Notes under the pieces: generated by a model
Databases searched by the model: none
What the model was told of the DNA's origin: nothing
What the model saw: only the letters and a program-made list of their open reading frames with translations
Shown: in pieces, positions 56,551 to 57,173 of the stretch
Layout: each line of letters starts with the position of its first letter
How positions within the stretch are numbered: the first letter of the stretch is position 1
Translations under genes and position numbers: made by a program
NCBI GenBank assembly: GCA_020696855.1
Contig: JAJFMT010000004.1
Span: forward strand, 1 to 57,173
Source: Pseudobdellovibrio sp.
GTDB lineage: Bacteria > Bdellovibrionota > Bdellovibrionia > Bdellovibrionales > Bdellovibrionaceae
Length of the DNA stretch: 57,173 bases
Reading direction: 5' to 3'

Positions 56551-57173
56551 ATGTCAGCAAATACTGTCAAATCTGAAGCTGACCTCAAGTTCACCCGTAA
56601 TATCGGCATCATGGCTCACATCGATGCCGGTAAAACGACAACCACCGAACGAATTCTCTTCTACACTGGAAAAAGTCATAAGATCGGCGAAGTTCATGAT
56701 GGCGCTGCCACAATGGACTGGATGCCGCAAGAGCAAGAGCGCGGTATTACTATTACCTCAGCTGCTACGACTGCTTTCTGGAAAAACTGCAGATTAAATA
56801 TTATCGATACTCCCGGGCACGTGGATTTCACGATCGAGGTAGAGCGTTCATTGCGCGTTCTCGATGGTGCAATTGCGGTGTTTGATGCCGTTAACGGTGT
56901 TGAGCCACAGTCTGAAACTGTCTGGCGCCAGGCGAACAAATACAAAGTTCCGCGCATTTGTTTTATTAATAAAATGGACCGCGTAGGTGCCGACTTCGAA
57001 ATGAGTGTCGGAACCATCCGTGAAAAATTAGAAGCTCATCCCATCAAAGTACAAATTCCGATCGGCGCTGAAGATCAGCTTCAGGGTGTTGTCGATCTTA
57101 TCACTAAAAAAGCTTATATCTGGAAAAGCGCCACTGACCACGAGTTTACGGAAGTACCGATTCCTGACTCCGT
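56551..57173 (+). CDS. fusA: Elongation factor G, 3'-truncated by window edge
   Basis: The first 207 codons are present; the gene continues past the window. G1 AHIDAGKT, G2 RGITI, G3 DTPGH and G4 NKMD of the translocase GTPase are all visible. ATG 56551 starts the conserved [17 protein letters not shown] region after a short tail. The frame is intact. Confidence 0.95.
   Translation, partial: MSANTVKSEADLKFTRNIGIMAHIDAGKTTTTERILFYTGKSHKIGEVHDGAATMDWMPQEQERGITITSAATTAFWKNCRLNIIDTPGHVDFTIEVERSLRVLDGAIAVFDAVNGVEPQSETVWRQANKYKVPRICFINKMDRVGADFEMSVGTIREKLEAHPIKVQIPIGAEDQLQGVVDLITKKAYIWKSATDHEFTEVPIPDS

Overview
The window looks like core chromosome of a flagellated Gram-negative bacterium of moderate, mid-40s GC by eye. 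Gene content points to the Bdellovibrionota (Bdellovibrio-like): a NtrYX pair beside ribB and proS, a GYF-like/PilZ protein, several small outer-membrane barrels, a YhaM-type nuclease, a Lys/Ala-rich histone-H1-like protein and a proteobacterial ribosomal/RNA-polymerase cluster. This placement is inferred from gene content, not from a database search. No insertion sequence, prophage, CRISPR array or rRNA gene was seen.

Region 1 (1-9.2 kb): the 3' end of an unrecognised gene, a YhaM-type OB/HD nuclease and a short serine acetyltransferase form a coupled + strand set. It converges on a minus-strand chain of a HAD protein, an RsmI-like methyltransferase and the helicase HrpB. A PhnDCE-type ABC importer with a hotdog thioesterase follows. 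Region 2 (9.2-15.2 kb): an Hsp70-like (YegD-type) protein, a GYF-like/PilZ protein, a beta-propeller lipoprotein, a small barrel and a secreted subtilase.

Region 3 (15.4-21.6 kb): nuoB-CD-E-F-G-I, the peripheral arm of complex I, closed by a terminator with no membrane-arm gene beside it. Region 4 (21.6-29.8 kb): a hybrid histidine kinase, a barrel protein, recO, a Xer-type recombinase, a sigma-54 activator without a receiver, the histone-H1-like protein, flagellin with a long structured leader, and a small Cys-rich protein divergent from clpB.

Region 5 (29.8-41.7 kb): clpB, a barrel protein, then a tightly packed chain ribB-ntrY-ntrX-proS-pyrF-rlmB-paiB-like, followed by a P-loop nucleotidase. 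The NtrX-like protein keeps its receiver and DNA-binding ends but its AAA+ core has lost the expected ATPase and sigma-54 contact residues.

Region 6 (41.7 kb to the end): tRNA-Thr, -Tyr, -Gly, -Thr, tuf, tRNA-Trp, secE, nusG, rplKAJL, rpoBC, rpsL, rpsG and the 5' part of fusA. This is the ancient tufB/rpoBC/str arrangement, with an L10-type leader before rplJ and a probable attenuator before rpoB.

Most of the window is housekeeping DNA. I did not see a clear new defence or biosynthetic system. The items most worth following are the degenerate NtrX, the flagellin leader, the hairpin array behind flagellin, the bipartite basic/acidic protein and the isolated complex I arm.
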